A DNA stretch of 64,000 nt from JAEUKA01 sp035328405 (GTDB lineage Bacteria > Myxococcota_A > Polyangia > Palsa-1104 > JAEUJZ01). The notes under the pieces are model-generated. The model was given only the letters and a program-made list of their open reading frames with translations. It did no database searches and had not been told where the DNA came from. Both the position numbers and the translations under genes were made by a program. Numbering within the stretch: position 1 is the stretch's first letter; each line of letters starts with the position of its first letter. Below, piece after piece: positions 52,981 to 62,380 of this stretch. The stretch lies in NCBI GenBank assembly GCA_035328405.1, contig DAOLIT010000018.1, forward strand, positions 1-64,000, read 5' to 3'.

Positions 52981-54378
52981 TTACAGCGAAAACGTCGAGC
53001 GGCGCACGAACTGACCGTCTCCCGATCGCCCCACATACTGGCCGTTTTGGATGACCAGCTTGCCCCGAGAAAACACTTCCCTGGGCCCGCCCGTGACCAC
53101 TTTGCCCGGAAACGCCGCGTAATCGACGCGCATGTGCAGGTCTTCCTGCGCGAGCGAGCACCGCCGTTTCGGGTCCCACACCACCACGTCCGCGTCCGCG
53201 CCAACCGACAGTGAGCCTTTGCGCGGGTACAGCCCGAAAATCTTGGCCGGCGCGGTGCTCGTGATTTCCACAAACCGGTTCATCGACAATTTCCCCTCCG
53301 TCACCGCTTCCCACAAAAGGAGGAGCCGCGTTTCGATTCCCGGCATGCCGTTGGGAATCTTTGAAAAATCGTTCTGCCCCAAGTCTTTTTGGCCCTTCAT
53401 GCAGAACGGGCAGTGGTCGGTGGAAACCACTTGCAAGTCGTAGTTCCGAAGACCCCGCCACAAATGTTCGTGGTGATGAGCCGGACGCAGAGGCGGCGTA
53501 CACACGTATTTCGCGCCGTCGAATGGATCGTTCGGCGACCCCCGAAGCGCATCGTCGGACAAAAACAAATACTGGGGGCAGGTCTCCGCATACGCCGGCA
53601 GGCCCCGATCCCGAGCTTCCCGCACCCGCTCCAAAGCCCGCGCCGCCGACAAGTGGACGATATACACCGGCGCTTTCGCCATTTCCGCAAGCGCAATCGC
53701 CCGCTCAGTCCCCGTCGCCTCCGCCGCTTCCGGTCGAGTCAGCGCGTGATAAATCGGAGCCGTTTCCCCTCTCGCAATCGCCCGCTCGACCAGTACATCA
53801 ATCGGCAACCCCGTCTCAGCGTGCATAGAAATCAGCGCCCCCAATTCCCCTGCTCGCAGCATGCACCGAAAAATCGACTGGTCATCAAGAAGCAGCACCC
53901 CCGGATACGCCATGAACAGCTTGAAACTCGTGACCCCTTCCGAAACGATGTCCTTCATTTCGTGAAGCACTGAGTTGGGCGCATCCGTCGCAATCATGTG
54001 AAAGGCGTAGTCCACCGCGCACTTTCCCTCGGCCTTCGCGTGCCACGTATCCAGCGCCTCCCGAAGCGTCCCCCCCTTCTTCTGAATCGCAAAATCGACA
54101 ATTGTCGTTGTTCCACCGTAGGCCGCCGCTCGGGTTCCCGTCAGAAAGTCGTCACTTGATGTCGTCCCACCAAACGGCATGTCCAAGTGAGTATGTGCAT
54201 CGATTCCTCCCGGAATCACATAGCACCCCTTGGCATCCACGACCTGCGTCCCCCCATCCACAGCCAACCCCCGCCCAGGCTCGGTGGCCGCAACGATCTT
54301 CCCCTGTTCGATCCACAAGTCCGCCTGAAACTTGTCGCTGGCGGTCACGAGCGTTCCGTTCTTGATGATTGTGAGCAT
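52981..54378 (-). CDS. hydA: Dihydropyrimidinase/D-hydantoinase
   Basis: 465 residues from ATG 54378 (AGGAG six bases upstream). Opens the ring of dihydrouracil/dihydrothymine, the step after PreT/PreA. Zinc site residues are all seen: DAHTHLD near 55-61, TSFKLFMAYPG near 148 with the carboxylated lysine, MHAETG near 181, VHLSA near 237 and STDHCPF near 314 with the catalytic Asp. Also NGMPGIETR near 336. Length and motifs fit class D amidohydrolases; hydantoin may also be a substrate. No beta-ureidopropionase gene is nearby. Confidence 0.95.
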   Translation of the reverse strand: MLTIIKNGTLVTASDKFQADLWIEQGKIVAATEPGRGLAVDGGTQVVDAKGCYVIPGGIDAHTHLDMPFGGTTSSDDFLTGTRAAAYGGTTTIVDFAIQKKGGTLREALDTWHAKAEGKCAVDYAFHMIATDAPNSVLHEMKDIVSEGVTSFKLFMAYPGVLLLDDQSIFRCMLRAGELGALISMHAETGLPIDVLVERAIARGETAPIYHALTRPEAAEATGTERAIALAEMAKAPVYIVHLSAARALERVREARDRGLPAYAETCPQYLFLSDDALRGSPNDPFDGAKYVCTPPLRPAHHHEHLWRGLRNYDLQVVSTDHCPFCMKGQKDLGQNDFSKIPNGMPGIETRLLLLWEAVTEGKLSMNRFVEITSTAPAKIFGLYPRKGSLSVGADADVVVWDPKRRCSLAQEDLHMRVDYAAFPGKVVTGGPREVFSRGKLVIQNGQYVGRSGDGQFVRRSTFSL

Positions 54379-54489
54379 GTTTTCTCCTCGCGCGCCGCAC
54401 CGTACCGCACTCCCAGGCAACCTGAAAAGATCCAAAAATGCACCCCAAAAAATCCGCGTGGGAGCATCCCCAGCAAAGAAGCACTGTGT

Positions 54490-55539
54490 TTATCGCATGT
54501 CGATGCCCCGTTCTTTTGCAAATTCACACAAATCTTTCCAAACAAACTCCTTCAGCGTTTGTTCTGTGTGCCCTAACATTGTGGGAATCGTCGTAACGAC
54601 ATGTTTTATTAATAAAGGAATCTCTGTCGATTTATTCGCCAGAAATGCACGACCGGAATTTTTCAATGCGATGGCCAATGAGACTTGATGATTATTAATC
54701 GCCTCACCAAATTTCTCCAAACGAGGAATCAAAATGGGTCTCTTGTTATGAATGATACAAGTCCCAATCAAACCTGCACCCGCATGGCAAATGACTACAT
54801 CGGCAGTCGCGATATGTGACTCCAGTTCTGCACTTGAAAAAAACGGTTTACTTTCATAATAACGTGGAACGTAACGGCTGTGCCCGCGCTGTGCCAGTAT
54901 CTGTCCTGGCAAGCCCGAGTTTTTTACCAATTCATCGATCCACTGCAAGAGTCGGTCGAAACCCCTGCCTGAAGTGCCAACCGCAACAAACACACGCAAT
55001 GGGCGTGCTTTCTCCGCCGCCAAGTCTTGTGCGCACCTGCTCGAGATCGGCAAAAACGCCGGCGTAAACACCGGCCCACCATAGCGTCCCGTCGGAAAAA
55101 ACCTCCCAAGCTGCGGCCACTGGTAGTAAAACCGGTCTGCAAAACGCCACACAAGCTGCGCGGTCAACGAGGGTGTTTCCACGGCACCAAAGGTTTCAAC
55201 AAAAATGGTCTTACAACCGTATAATTTCCCAATTATCGCAAATGGAACAATGGGCCCCGCTCCAGTAGAAAGCAACACATCTGGGCGATATTTTTTTATA
55301 TAACGTACTGCTTCTATACCATTCCATAGAACAATAAGGTCCCTCTCTGCATGCGCAATCCTGTCTGCGGGGCCAGGAAGCATGGTCTGGACGGCATCGT
55401 TGATCACAAAACGAAGTTGGCAACTTCCCGGCGGAGGAAGCAGTTGCAATACCTCACGAAGGTGTCCACCGACGGAACTAACTACGCACAAGCGAAGCAA
55501 CCGACTGTTTTCTGTGTTGTCTGAAATTCGAGTTTCCAT
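54490..55539 (-). CDS. Fused Alg14/Alg13-like glycosyltransferase
   Basis: 349 residues. The N-terminal half (about 1-170) resembles Alg14/PssD/CpsF, the membrane-recruiting subunit: CVVSSVGGHLREVLQLL, VLLSTGAGPIVPFAIIGK, KTIFVETFG. The C-terminal half (about 185-345) resembles Alg13/PssE, the GT28 sugar-nucleotide domain: VFVAVGTSGRGFDRLLQWIDEL, IATADVVICHAGAGLIG, NNHQVSLAIAL. In most bacteria and yeast these are two proteins that add a hexose or hexosamine to a lipid carrier; here they are one chain. Start ATG 55539 is set by the family-like N-terminus; the open frame extends further. The gene contains low-GC patches (for example 54580-54870). Divergent from the HD-GYP regulator. Confidence 0.86.
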   Translation of the reverse strand: METRISDNTENSRLLRLCVVSSVGGHLREVLQLLPPPGSCQLRFVINDAVQTMLPGPADRIAHAERDLIVLWNGIEAVRYIKKYRPDVLLSTGAGPIVPFAIIGKLYGCKTIFVETFGAVETPSLTAQLVWRFADRFYYQWPQLGRFFPTGRYGGPVFTPAFLPISSRCAQDLAAEKARPLRVFVAVGTSGRGFDRLLQWIDELVKNSGLPGQILAQRGHSRYVPRYYESKPFFSSAELESHIATADVVICHAGAGLIGTCIIHNKRPILIPRLEKFGEAINNHQVSLAIALKNSGRAFLANKSTEIPLLIKHVVTTIPTMLGHTEQTLKEFVWKDLCEFAKERGIDMR

Positions 55540-55624
55540 ACGCTGCGTAAAGATAGGTAAAGGCAGGTAATCGTGGGTGATTTTTTTTGCACGTTGCATA
55601 TGGAACGAAGTAGACTCACCCCCA

Positions 55625-57253
55625 ATGAATCCGACCCCGACGGACGACACCAAAAGTATCTTGCTGGCCGACGATGATTCTCCGGTGCGTGAGATCTTGC
55701 GGTTGCTCCTTCAGGGAGAGGGTTACGCAGTGACGACTGTCTCGGATGGGCATCAAGCTTGGAAGGAACTTCATGAACATCCTTTTGATGTCGTCATTAC
55801 CGATTTGAAAATGCCCCATATGAGTGGCCTCGAATTGCTAGCTCGAATTGATAATGCTGGTTTGAATGTTGCTACAATAGTGATTTCCGCATTTACCTCA
55901 GCAGAAACAGTATTGGATGTTATGAGAAAGGGCGCATTCGATTTTCTGAGAAAACCATTTAAGAATGAAGAATTGTTTTCCATCATCAAGCGTGCATTTG
56001 GACAATTATCGATACGAAAGACCGCCAAGGAACTTCGTGAAGCTGCCGCATTTTATCGTATTTCCGAAGCCGTCGCTCGCGATTTGTCGCTGGATAATCT
56101 GTTGGATATCATACTCGATTCGGTTGTGCATGACCTTCGCGCAGACATTGCGACGCTGACCATGCGCGACCCCAGCACAGGCGTTTGCTTTGATCGAATC
56201 AGCAAGTTCTCTCCAAATGCCGATGGAGACCGAACCTGGAATGGTTCGGTCGAGAAAACCGGTCTTTTGAACTTGAGTACCATTTCGCATAGTTTGGTCG
56301 GCTCTGGCTCTCTTTTGATTCACGGCGACCAGGCGGTAAAGTACTTCAAACAGGTCCCGAAACGCTACAAATTTCTCTCGATGTGCTCGACGCAAATCCG
56401 TTCCGCTCGGGGTTTGATGGGTGTATTGACCGCTTATTCCTACACGCGAGGTAGATTCAACGAGGGACAACGCAGACTATTGACAGTGTTTGCGAAGCGT
56501 GCGGCCCTCTCGATTGATCATGCGAATACAAATGTGCAACTGAATAAAACATCTTCCGATTTGAACAGACTTCGTGAGGATATGTATTTAACGTATCGGA
56601 ACACAGTTGCTTCATTGTCACATGCGTTGGAAGAGTGCGATCCGTATACACATGGACATTCCCAGCGTGTTGGAAACTACGCGCAAATGCTTGGATGTGC
56701 ACTTACACTCAAGGGAAGCGAATTGGACAAGCTACATTGGGCAGCACTTTTGCATGATATTGGTAAAATCGGCATTCGACAAGATAAATTGAACAAGCCG
56801 GGAAAGCTGACCGCAGAAGAGACGGCGATGTTGCGGACGCATCCGGCGAAAGGAAAGCGAATCCTGGAGCCGATTCCGTTTATGTCGGAACTGATTCCAG
56901 GCGCACTCTGTCATCACGAGTCTTGGGATGGAAGCGGATATCCAAATGCACTTTCTGGCGAGAACATTCCCATTTATGGTCGTATTGTCGCCATCGCAGA
57001 TTGTTATGATGCCATGACCTCGGACAGGGCCTATCGTAAAGGCGTAGATCACGAGGCAGCAATGGCAGAATTGGAACGCTGCGCTGGCGAACAGTTTGAC
57101 GCAAGGTTGGTCGAGACGTTTTCCGCCGCGACCCGAGAAATGCGAGCGGGATCTCACCAAGACAAAATAGAAAGCCCGTGGCCGAATTTCAACACTCGGC
57201 CCAATCGGATCAAGGCGCCAATTCACACACATTTGAAGATGAAAAGACGGTAA
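55625..57253 (+). CDS. Response regulator with GAF and HD-GYP domains
   Basis: 542 residues from ATG 55625. A receiver domain (about 8-125) has DDD, the phosphorylated Asp in VVITDLKMP and the Lys in LRKPF. A GAF-like domain (about 150-315) follows, then an HD-GYP phosphodiesterase domain (about 325-510) with LLHDIGKIGI near 382, HHESWDGSGYP near 432-442 and ADCYDAMTSDRAYRKG near 462. HD-GYP enzymes hydrolyse cyclic-di-GMP. The tail is about 30 basic residues. No sensor kinase is next to it. Composition is low in GC (55861-55920 has 22 of 60). It ends 29 bases before the carbamoyltransferase. Confidence 0.93.
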   Translation: MNPTPTDDTKSILLADDDSPVREILRLLLQGEGYAVTTVSDGHQAWKELHEHPFDVVITDLKMPHMSGLELLARIDNAGLNVATIVISAFTSAETVLDVMRKGAFDFLRKPFKNEELFSIIKRAFGQLSIRKTAKELREAAAFYRISEAVARDLSLDNLLDIILDSVVHDLRADIATLTMRDPSTGVCFDRISKFSPNADGDRTWNGSVEKTGLLNLSTISHSLVGSGSLLIHGDQAVKYFKQVPKRYKFLSMCSTQIRSARGLMGVLTAYSYTRGRFNEGQRRLLTVFAKRAALSIDHANTNVQLNKTSSDLNRLREDMYLTYRNTVASLSHALEECDPYTHGHSQRVGNYAQMLGCALTLKGSELDKLHWAALLHDIGKIGIRQDKLNKPGKLTAEETAMLRTHPAKGKRILEPIPFMSELIPGALCHHESWDGSGYPNALSGENIPIYGRIVAIADCYDAMTSDRAYRKGVDHEAAMAELERCAGEQFDARLVETFSAATREMRAGSHQDKIESPWPNFNTRPNRIKAPIHTHLKMKRR

Positions 57254-57282
57254 TTTCTCATTCGAGAGATGCAGGTTTTGTC

Positions 57283-59100
57283 ATGACGATTCTTGGTTTG
57301 AATGCATATCATGGTGATGCAAGCGCGGCGCTTGTTGTTGACGGGAAACTAGTTTGTGCAATTGAGGAAGAACGGCTGAATCGGATCAAACACTCTGCTG
57401 GCTTTCCATCTCTTGCGGTACAAGAATGTTTACGCATGGGTGGCATTTCTGCATTGGAAATCGACGCAGTTGCACTATCGCGTAATCCACGCGCCCGCCT
57501 ATTGTCCAAATGTATACATGTATGCGAACGCTTGTGGCGCGAAGGTTCTGTATCAACTCTTGCGGACCAATTGCGAAATCGCTTGCAGAATCGGCGCAGG
57601 GTTTCGCGGATAAACCTTGAATTGGCTGAAGCCTTGGGCGTTTCGGCATTGCGAGCGAAGACGTTTCATGTCGAACACCATCTGGCGCATTTGGCGAGCG
57701 CGTTTTTTGCGTCTCCCTTTTCGGACGCTGCGGTGTTGTCTTTGGATGGTTTTGGGGATTTCGTTTCGACGATGTGGGGTGTAGGTCATGACCGGAACAT
57801 CGATGCCTATGGTGAAATCCGGTTTCCGCATTCATTGGGGGTTTTGTACACAGCCGTGACACAGTGGCTGGGTTTTCCCAAGTACGGGGACGAAGGAAAG
57901 GTGATGGGGCTTGCGGCGTATGGGAATGCGAAAGGGGTGCCCGAACTGCGCGCGTTGCTCCAATTTGTGCCCGACGGTACGTTTCGTCTGGATTTGCGCT
58001 TTTTTCGGCACCATGTGGAAGGAATCGACCTGTCTTGGGAAAGCGGTCAGCCCAGGCTGGGAACGCTGTACAGCGAGGAACTGTTGGCGCTGCTGGGGCC
58101 AGCGTTTGCGTCGGGCGAAGCGATTTCGGAACGTCAAGCAGATGTCGCGGCGAGTTTGCAGTCTCTGTTGGAAGACGCAGTGGTTCACGTCGCGTTGGCG
58201 TTGCAACGGAAAACAGGGCAAAGGCGTTTGGCGCTGGCGGGAGGAGTGGCGCTGAACTCGGTGGCGAACGGAAAGGTCTTGGATCGGACTCCGTTTCGGG
58301 AGTTGTTTGTGCAGCCAGCAGCGGGTGACAACGGGACTTCGATAGGGGCGGCTCTGTATGTGGCCAACCAGATCCACAAAGCGCCTCGTCGTTTTGTGAT
58401 GCACCATGCGTACACCGGACCGGCGTTTTCCGACGACGATTGCGAACGCGCGGTGTCAGAGGTGTTGGGCCCGGAAAAGACGGAATCGGCGTGGGTGGCT
58501 TGGGTCACGGGTCCGGGGAACGAAAAAGCGCGCGTTCTGGTCGAGCCGTGCAGTTTTAGCGGGGTCGTGAAAAAGGCGGTCGAGGCCATCTGTGCAGGGA
58601 AAGTGGTGGGCTGGTTTCAGGGGGCGATGGAGTTCGGTCCACGGGCGCTCGGACATCGCAGCATCGTGTGCGACCCTCGACGGCCAGACATGAAGGACAT
58701 CCTGAACCGCCGCATCAAACACCGGGAGCCGTTTCGCCCGTTTGCTCCGGCGATTCTGGCAGAGGCGACGACAGACTGGTTCGTTCGCGCGGCCCCGTCG
58801 CCTGCGATGCTGCTCGTAGACATGGTGCGGCCTGAAAAGCGAGCACTTGTGCCAGCGGTGGTTCATGCAGACGGAAGCGGGCGGCTTCAGACGGTAGAAC
58901 GCGCACACAGTCCTACATTTTACGCTTTGATTGAAGCGTTTGCGGCACAGACCGGCGTTCCGATGCTGCTCAACACATCGTTCAACGAACATGAACCCAT
59001 CGTCTGCACGCCGACGGATGCGTTGCGGTGTTTTTTGAAGACTCGGATGGATGCGCTGGCGTTATCGAATCTATGGGTGTACTTCACAGACGAGGAATGA
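57283..59100 (+). CDS. Carbamoyltransferase, NodU/CmcH family
   Basis: 605 residues from ATG 57283. The N-terminal actin/HSP70-like domain has ILGLNAYHGDASAALV at the start, HVEHHLAHLASAF near 130 and DEGKVMGLAAYG near 203; the C-terminal YrdC-like domain has GWFQGAMEFGPRALGHRSI near 445 and FNEHEPIVCTPTDAL. Enzymes of this family move a carbamoyl group from carbamoyl phosphate via an adenylate to a hydroxyl of a sugar or antibiotic. The target here is unknown; a surface glycan is plausible given the adjacent glycosyltransferase. A GTG at 57178 is in frame but would overlap the preceding gene. The first ~350 bases are low in GC; from about 57630 GC is high (58081-58140 has 38 of 60). Confidence 0.92.
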   Translation: MTILGLNAYHGDASAALVVDGKLVCAIEEERLNRIKHSAGFPSLAVQECLRMGGISALEIDAVALSRNPRARLLSKCIHVCERLWREGSVSTLADQLRNRLQNRRRVSRINLELAEALGVSALRAKTFHVEHHLAHLASAFFASPFSDAAVLSLDGFGDFVSTMWGVGHDRNIDAYGEIRFPHSLGVLYTAVTQWLGFPKYGDEGKVMGLAAYGNAKGVPELRALLQFVPDGTFRLDLRFFRHHVEGIDLSWESGQPRLGTLYSEELLALLGPAFASGEAISERQADVAASLQSLLEDAVVHVALALQRKTGQRRLALAGGVALNSVANGKVLDRTPFRELFVQPAAGDNGTSIGAALYVANQIHKAPRRFVMHHAYTGPAFSDDDCERAVSEVLGPEKTESAWVAWVTGPGNEKARVLVEPCSFSGVVKKAVEAICAGKVVGWFQGAMEFGPRALGHRSIVCDPRRPDMKDILNRRIKHREPFRPFAPAILAEATTDWFVRAAPSPAMLLVDMVRPEKRALVPAVVHADGSGRLQTVERAHSPTFYALIEAFAAQTGVPMLLNTSFNEHEPIVCTPTDALRCFLKTRMDALALSNLWVYFTDEE

Positions 59101-59137
59101 CTGTGCGAAAAACAGCCTTGGGGAGTTTTTTGGCTTG

Positions 59138-59695
59138 ATGGCTTCACAACCTTCGTCGCAAACACGTTCTGCGCCCGTTCGCTCGTCGGAGCAACTGTTG
59201 CATTTGCGTCATCAGTGGGCGGCGTATCAACAGAAAAACAAATTGAAAATCACGCGGCAACGAGAGCTGATCGTCGATGTTTTTCTGATGTATCCGCAAG
59301 ACACGCATCTGTCCATCGAGGAACTTCTTTTTGCGGTGCGTGCAAAGCAACCGCGCGTCGGCTATGCGACGGTGTATCGGACGGTGAAGCATTTGCTGGA
59401 AGCGGGTTTGGCGGCCTCGCGGCAGTTTGGCGACGGCCAAACGCGGTACGAGGTGGCGGACCTGTTCGGGCCTCACCACGACCACCTGATCTGCCAAAAA
59501 TGTCGTTTGATTTTGGAATTTGAGGAACCGGAAATCGAGCGATTGCAGGACTCGGTGGCGTCGAGGTTGGGTGGTTTCAAGGTCGTGCAACACAAGCTGG
59601 AACTGTACGGTCTGTGCCCAAAAGAACAGGGTATTCCAGGCGGCGGTTGCCCTCATGACGACGCGAACGCCCAAACCAAGCGAGTGACGCCTTGA
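59138..59695 (+). CDS. Fur-family metalloregulator
   Basis: 185 residues. Winged-helix DNA-binding domain (about 20-95; KITRQRELIVDVFL, HLSIEELLFAVRAK, VGYATVYRTVKHLLEAGL), then metal-binding and dimer domain with HHDHLICQKC near 112 and EFEEPEIERLQD. The structural zinc site uses CQKC and a C-terminal GLCPKE...GGGC pair. Which metal (Fe, Zn, Mn, peroxide) it senses cannot be told. GGGGAG lies upstream of ATG 59138. Its stop overlaps the TTG start of the GDPD gene by 4 bases. Confidence 0.93.
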   Translation: MASQPSSQTRSAPVRSSEQLLHLRHQWAAYQQKNKLKITRQRELIVDVFLMYPQDTHLSIEELLFAVRAKQPRVGYATVYRTVKHLLEAGLAASRQFGDGQTRYEVADLFGPHHDHLICQKCRLILEFEEPEIERLQDSVASRLGGFKVVQHKLELYGLCPKEQGIPGGGCPHDDANAQTKRVTP

Positions 59696-60708
59696 AACGC
59701 TGGCTTTTTTCCGCAGCGTTTGTGGTGGTGCTCGTGTTCGCGTTTGGAATGGCGTATTTGGCGCTGTATCGCGATGTGGCAAAGGAACGCTGCCAGGAGC
59801 TGGGCTTGCCCTTTCCTACCGTCATGGCTCATCGTGGCGCGTCCTACTTGGCCCCTGAAGAAACGGAGTGGGCGTATCGGTTGGCGCGGGCGGCGGGGGC
59901 GGATTTTTTGGAAGCGGACGTGCAGCGTTCCAAAGACGGCGTGCTTTTTGTGCTGCACGACGACACCCTCGAAAGAACCACGAATGTGAAAACGGTGTTT
60001 CCGGGACGCGAAAAGGAGCCAGTCAGCACGTTTTTTTGGGAGGAACTTTCGCGGCTCGATGCAGGAAGTTGGTGGAACCAGCGGCACCCGGAGCGTGCGA
60101 AACAGGAATTTGCAAACGCACGTTTGCTGCGTGTCGAAGAACTGGTGGATTTGGCGCTCGAAAGCAATCCTCCGACGGGGATTTATTTGGAAACGAAGTC
60201 TCCCGAACATTTCCCAGACATCGAGACAGACCTTGTGAAACTTCTTTCGCGGCGAGGATATGGGGCCCCCTCACGACGGCCTGAGTTGCGCGGAAAGTTG
60301 GTGTTTCAGTCGTTTTCTGCGGACAGTTTGCGGAAGTTTGCAACGCTCACAAAAGACATCCCGCGCATCTATCTGTTGGATGAGGACATGGTGCAAAAGC
60401 AGGGGTTTGGGCGGCTGCTTTCCATCGCCAAAGAGGTCGGGCATGGCATCGGGCCGGTGGGTTATTTCGCGTATCCCTGGCACACGCACAGAGCCCATGC
60501 GCAAGGTCTTGTGGTCCATGCGTGGACGCTGAATCAGGGGTGGCAATTGCGGCTGTTGCGTTTTTTCGGTATCGACGGTGCGTTCACGGATCGGAGCGAG
60601 CTGGCGGTGCCATTGTGGGGGCGTGGAAAAACGCAATCCCAGGACGAGCTGTGGCAGAAGGCGTTGGCCTCCCGGAAGGACACGGACTACTCGGCCAAAA
60701 AACCGTAG
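59692..60708 (+). CDS. Membrane-anchored glycerophosphodiester phosphodiesterase
   Basis: 338 residues from TTG 59692, overlapping the Fur gene stop by 4 bases. An N-terminal membrane segment (about 5-25) or uncleaved signal is followed by a GDPD barrel: MAHRGASYLAPEETEWAY near 45 (HRG and the usual ENT-type metal site, here EET), ADFLEADVQRSKDGVLFVLHD near 75 (E, D, H), and IYLETKSPEH near 164. Hydrolyses glycerophosphodiesters to glycerol-3-phosphate and alcohols, probably at the periplasmic face. Its last 22 bases overlap the end of the convergent P5C dehydrogenase gene. Confidence 0.9.
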   Translation: MKRWLFSAAFVVVLVFAFGMAYLALYRDVAKERCQELGLPFPTVMAHRGASYLAPEETEWAYRLARAAGADFLEADVQRSKDGVLFVLHDDTLERTTNVKTVFPGREKEPVSTFFWEELSRLDAGSWWNQRHPERAKQEFANARLLRVEELVDLALESNPPTGIYLETKSPEHFPDIETDLVKLLSRRGYGAPSRRPELRGKLVFQSFSADSLRKFATLTKDIPRIYLLDEDMVQKQGFGRLLSIAKEVGHGIGPVGYFAYPWHTHRAHAQGLVVHAWTLNQGWQLRLLRFFGIDGAFTDRSELAVPLWGRGKTQSQDELWQKALASRKDTDYSAKKP

Positions 60709-62312
60709 CGGTAGTCTTTGGGGGGAACGAAGTTTTCTTTGATGGCGCGGAGGCTCACAAACCGCAGCAAGTTGAGGGCTGAGCCGGCTTTGTCGTTCGT
60801 GCCAGAGCCCCGACCGCCTCCGAACGGCTGTTGGCCGACGACAGCACCGGTGGGTTTGTCGTTGATATAGAAGTTCCCAGCCGCGTAACGGAGTCTTCCC
60901 ATCGCTTCCTGTATGACAGTGCGGTTGCGTGCAAACACGGCCCCGGTCAGCGCGTAAGGAGACGACGTATCGACGAGTTTGAGTGCCTGTTCCCAATCGT
61001 CGTACACGTGAAGGGTGACGACGGGGCCGAAAATTTCCTCGCACATGAGTTTGTGAAGGGGGTTCTCTGCTTCGACCAAAGTGGGGGATATGAAGTAACC
61101 GGTGCCATCGTTGCTGTCTCCGCCGACCAGGACGCGCGCACCGGGGATGTTGTGGGCATCGCGGATGTAGGACGTGATGGTGGAAAACGCTCCCGAATCA
61201 ATGACGGCCCCCATGAAGTTGCGGAAGTCGGTGGGATCGCCGGTTTTCAGGCTTTCGATTTCAGAGCACAGCTTGTCTCGAATGCGGCCAAAGAGCGGAC
61301 GCGGCACATAGATGCGCGATGCGGCGGAACACTTTTGGCCTTGGTATTCGTACCCGCCCCGAATGATGGCAGCGATGAGTGCGTCTTCGTCCGCCGTTTC
61401 GTGAGCCAGCACAAAGTCCTTGCCGCCGGTTTCACCGACGAGGCGAGGGTAAGTGCGATACCTGTCCACATTGTTCCCAACGATGCGCCACATTTGCTGG
61501 AAAACGCCCGTCGAGCCGGTGAAATGAACGGCGGCCAAACTTGGGTGAGACAGCGCGACGGCACCGACCTCGGCGGCAGGACCCGAGATCAAGTTGATGA
61601 CGCCAGGGGGCAAACCAGCCTCGAGGAGAAGTTCCATCAGATAGGCAGCCGACAGCATCGACGACGCGGCGGGTTTCCAAACGACGACGTTTCCCAAAAG
61701 CGCCGGTGCCGTCGGTAAATTGCCCGCGATGCTCGTGAAATTGAACGGCGTGACCGCGAACACAAAACCTTCCAGCGGGCGCAAATCAAGCTGATTCCAC
61801 GTCGGTGGCGGACTGAGCGGTTGGTCGGACTCGAGAAGCCGCCGATAGAAAAAGACATTGAAGCGAAAAAAATCCGCCAGCTCGCACGCCGCGTCGATTT
61901 CGGCTTGGTGGCAGGTCTTGCTTTGTCCCAGCATCGTCGCTGCATTCAGACGCATGCGCCACGGGCCGGACAGCAAATCCGCTGCCTTCAAAAAAACCGC
62001 CGCGCGCTGTTGCCACGGGAGGGAAGCCCATTCGTGCTGGGCGGACAGCGCCGCTGCGATGGCCTGCTCGACTTGACTGCCGGTGCCTTGGTGAAAAAAA
62101 CCGAGCACGTGCCGATGGGCATGCGGACACACGATGTTGCGGGTCTTGCCGGTGTGCAGCCGTTCTGCGCCGATGTACAGCGGCACTTCAATCGGCGAGT
62201 TCTTCATGCGGTTGAGTTCAACCACAAGGGCGAGCCGTTCAGGACTTTGGGGCAAATAGCCGAGGACTGGCTCGTTTTTGGGTTCTCCGTATCGCGCGAT
62301 GGTGTCTTGCAT
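60687..62312 (-). CDS. L-glutamate gamma-semialdehyde (P5C) dehydrogenase
   Basis: 541 residues from ATG 62312. Oxidises glutamate semialdehyde to glutamate, the last step of proline or arginine breakdown. NAD(P)-aldehyde dehydrogenase fold: VTPFNFTSIAGNLP near 177, VVWKPAASS, VHFTGSTGVFQQMW near 253, VGETGGKDFVL near 281, and YQGQKCSAASRIYV near 312 with the catalytic cysteine, then CEEIFGPV and GQQPFGGGRGSGTNDK. Fits the RocA/PruA single-function type rather than PutA. No proline dehydrogenase is next to it. Stands 68 bases downstream of hemB on the same strand. Confidence 0.93.
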   Translation of the reverse strand: MQDTIARYGEPKNEPVLGYLPQSPERLALVVELNRMKNSPIEVPLYIGAERLHTGKTRNIVCPHAHRHVLGFFHQGTGSQVEQAIAAALSAQHEWASLPWQQRAAVFLKAADLLSGPWRMRLNAATMLGQSKTCHQAEIDAACELADFFRFNVFFYRRLLESDQPLSPPPTWNQLDLRPLEGFVFAVTPFNFTSIAGNLPTAPALLGNVVVWKPAASSMLSAAYLMELLLEAGLPPGVINLISGPAAEVGAVALSHPSLAAVHFTGSTGVFQQMWRIVGNNVDRYRTYPRLVGETGGKDFVLAHETADEDALIAAIIRGGYEYQGQKCSAASRIYVPRPLFGRIRDKLCSEIESLKTGDPTDFRNFMGAVIDSGAFSTITSYIRDAHNIPGARVLVGGDSNDGTGYFISPTLVEAENPLHKLMCEEIFGPVVTLHVYDDWEQALKLVDTSSPYALTGAVFARNRTVIQEAMGRLRYAAGNFYINDKPTGAVVGQQPFGGGRGSGTNDKAGSALNLLRFVSLRAIKENFVPPKDYRYGFLAE

Positions 62313-62380
62313 GCCGCTTTCGTAGCACAACCTGTGCGGCCAACGTGTGGTCTTTCAACCTACTTTTCGCGCGCCAGCCG

